Assembly: GCA_944390715.1 (NCBI GenBank)
Contig: CALXQS010000001.1
Coordinates: 1 to 64,000, forward strand
Length of the DNA stretch: 64,000 bases
Direction: 5' to 3'
From: an uncultured Duodenibacillus sp.
Lineage (GTDB): Bacteria; Pseudomonadota; Gammaproteobacteria; Burkholderiales; Burkholderiaceae_F
This document shows, one piece after another, positions 62,760 through 64,000 of the stretch. A program made the translations under genes and the position numbers. The number at the start of each line of letters is the position of its first letter. Within the stretch, counting starts at the first letter, position 1. The notes below the pieces were generated by a model that was not told the origin of the DNA, made no database searches, and worked only from the letters and a program-made list of their open reading frames with translations.

Positions 62760-63899
62760 ATGATTGACTATGAAATTCTTCGAGCCATTTGGTGGCTTTT
62801 CATCGGCGTCCTGCTCGTTGGCTTTGCCATCATGGACGGCCAAGACATGGGCGTGGGAACACTGCTTCCCTTCCTCGGCAAAGACGACACCGAGCGGCGC
62901 TGCATGATCAACTCCGTCGCGCCTCACTGGGACGGCAATCAGGTTTGGCTGCTTACGGGCGGCGGCGCCATCTTCGCTGCCTGGCCCTTGATGTACGCCG
63001 CAGCCTTCTCAGGCTTTTACTGGGCCATGCTCATTGTGCTCATGGCGCTCATCTTCCGCCCCGTCGGCTTTGATTTCCGCGGCAAGCTTGCCTCCACCCG
63101 CTGGCGCAACACTTGGGATTGGCTGCTGTTTGTCGGTTCGGCCGTGCCTCCGATCATTTTCGGCGTTGCTTTCGGCAATCTGCTGCAAGGCGTGCCGTTT
63201 CACTTCGATGAATCGCTGCGCCCGATCTATACAGGGAGCTTCTTTGGACTTCTGAACCCCTTCGGATTGCTGTGCGGCGTCGTCTCTTTGCTGATGATCG
63301 TCTTTCACGGCGCAAACTACCTCGTGCTGCGCACAGAAGGCGAGCTGCAGCGCAGAGCCGTATCCATCGGCACGTTGGCAGGTCTCGGCACGGCCATTCT
63401 CTTTGTTGCCGGCGGTCTGTGGGCCTATTTCGGTCTTGACGGTCTGGTTGTGAGCGCCGGCCTTGATCCTGCCGGTCCCTCCAACCCGCTTTTGAAAACG
63501 GTTGATGTCTATGCCGGTGCCTGGTTCACCAATTTCAGCAACTACCCCGTGCTTTGGCTGGTTCCAGCGCTTGCCGTGATCTGCGCCCTGCTCGGCGTGT
63601 ACTTCGTCAAGCAACTCAAAGGCCTCTACGCCATCATCTGCTCGTCGGTCGTGCTGCTTGGCGTGATTCTCACGCCGCTGTTGGCAATGTTCCCGTTCAT
63701 CATGCCCAGCTCCAGCGATCCTCGCTCGAGCCTCACGATTTGGGACTGCACGAGCTCGCAGCTCACGCTTGAAGTGATGTTCTTCGTCACCCTCATCCTT
63801 CTGCCTCTGGTGCTCGTCTACACCAGCTGGGCCTACAAGACGATGTCGGGCAAGCTCAACGCTGAGTACATCCGCAAGAACGACCATCACCTCTACTGA
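62760..63899 (+). CDS. cydB: Cytochrome bd ubiquinol oxidase subunit II
   Basis: 379 residues, same as E. coli, with about nine membrane helices. The N-terminal MIDYEILRAIWWLFIGVLL, FAIMDGQDMGVGTLLPFLG and WDGNQVWLLTGGGAIFAAWP are the signatures (key run HWDGNQVWL). GGAG lies 10 bases before the ATG. It pairs with CydA in the membrane. The cydDC genes needed for assembly are not in the window. Confidence 0.97.
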   Translation: MIDYEILRAIWWLFIGVLLVGFAIMDGQDMGVGTLLPFLGKDDTERRCMINSVAPHWDGNQVWLLTGGGAIFAAWPLMYAAAFSGFYWAMLIVLMALIFRPVGFDFRGKLASTRWRNTWDWLLFVGSAVPPIIFGVAFGNLLQGVPFHFDESLRPIYTGSFFGLLNPFGLLCGVVSLLMIVFHGANYLVLRTEGELQRRAVSIGTLAGLGTAILFVAGGLWAYFGLDGLVVSAGLDPAGPSNPLLKTVDVYAGAWFTNFSNYPVLWLVPALAVICALLGVYFVKQLKGLYAIICSSVVLLGVILTPLLAMFPFIMPSSSDPRSSLTIWDCTSSQLTLEVMFFVTLILLPLVLVYTSWAYKTMSGKLNAEYIRKNDHHLY

Positions 63900-63906
63900 C
63901 AAATTT

Positions 63907-63946
63907 CTGCCCGAACCGGCAAAGCTGCGCTTTGCCTTTCGGGCAG
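63907..63946 (+). other. Strong hairpin between cydB and cydX
   Basis: CTGCCCGAA (63907-63915) pairs with TTCGGGCAG (63938-63946) and inside it GGCAAAG pairs with CTTTGCC (63918-63924 with 63930-63936), with a small internal loop. No T run follows. It could hold back RNase decay or reduce read-through into cydX. Confidence 0.55.
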
Positions 63947-63973
63947 CCTCTACGCATTTTGGAGTGCTACGAG

Positions 63974-64000
63974 ATGATCTACTTTTACTGGCTTACCGGT
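63974..64000 (+). CDS. cydX: Cytochrome bd oxidase small subunit CydX, partial (5' end)
   Basis: The window ends nine codons into a reading frame MIYFYWLTG. This matches the start of CydX (MWYFAWILG in E. coli), a single-helix subunit of about 35-40 residues that stabilises the bd oxidase hemes. A GGAG sequence lies 9 bases before the ATG. The position directly behind cydB supports the call. Confidence 0.7.

Overview
The window comes from a betaproteobacterium, most likely a gut-type Burkholderiales of the Sutterellaceae kind. This rests on gene order (tRNA-Tyr, Gly, Thr, tuf, tRNA-Trp, secE, nusG, rplKAJL, rpoBC), an Arg-rich tail on S3, a 2-oxoacid:acceptor oxidoreductase, a heme-free flavin fumarate-reductase-type enzyme and a cytochrome bd oxidase. 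Together these suggest anaerobic to microaerobic life. GC content is moderately high and coding density is high. The assignment is inference; no rRNA gene is present to settle it.

Layout. Positions 1-72 (minus) are the 5' end of a group II intron that sits directly behind the terminator of the next operon. Positions 202-4768 (minus) are a four-gene 2-oxoacid:acceptor oxidoreductase operon (gamma, alpha, beta, then a fused FAD/NAD(P)/Fe-S subunit). Positions 5128-15442 (plus) hold a lipoprotein, an unusual protein with a histone-H1-like tail, a small conserved protein, two probable Tat-exported proteins (DUF362 and aldo/keto reductase), and a run of an ADP-forming acyl-CoA synthetase/GNAT fusion, enoyl-CoA hydratase, galE and an NlpC/P60 hydrolase. 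A periplasmic flavoprotein reductase lies at 15534-17324 (minus).

Positions 17694-36937 (minus) are the ribosomal protein cluster: str (rpsL, rpsG, fusA, tuf), S10, spc and alpha operons, including the very small rpmJ. infA is missing from its usual place between secY and rpmJ. Consensus-like promoters with 17-bp spacers are visible for str, S10, spc and rplK. Positions 37339-42254 (plus) are a five-gene insert between rpoC and rpsL: a divergent S-adenosylhomocysteine-hydrolase-like protein, an MTA/SAH deaminase, an isoaspartyl-dipeptidase-like amidohydrolase, a lipoprotein and a Tat-type Gly/Pro-rich protein. Positions 42371-56877 (minus) are rpoC, rpoB, rplL, rplJ, rplA, rplK, nusG, secE, tRNA-Trp, a second tuf and tRNA-Thr, Gly and Tyr.

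Positions 57091-60498 hold a small membrane protein, a second Gly/Pro-repeat exported protein behind a TetR-type dyad, an alpha/beta hydrolase and a degenerate sigma-54-type regulator. Positions 60779-64000 (plus) are cydP, cydA, cydB and the first nine codons of cydX, preceded by an FNR-like site.

Most of the window is core translation and transcription machinery. The parts most worth a second look are the SAH-deaminase/SAHH-like pair, the regulator next to cyd that has lost its GAFTGA loop and Walker B glutamate, the intron at a terminator, and the intrinsic terminator between secE and nusG.
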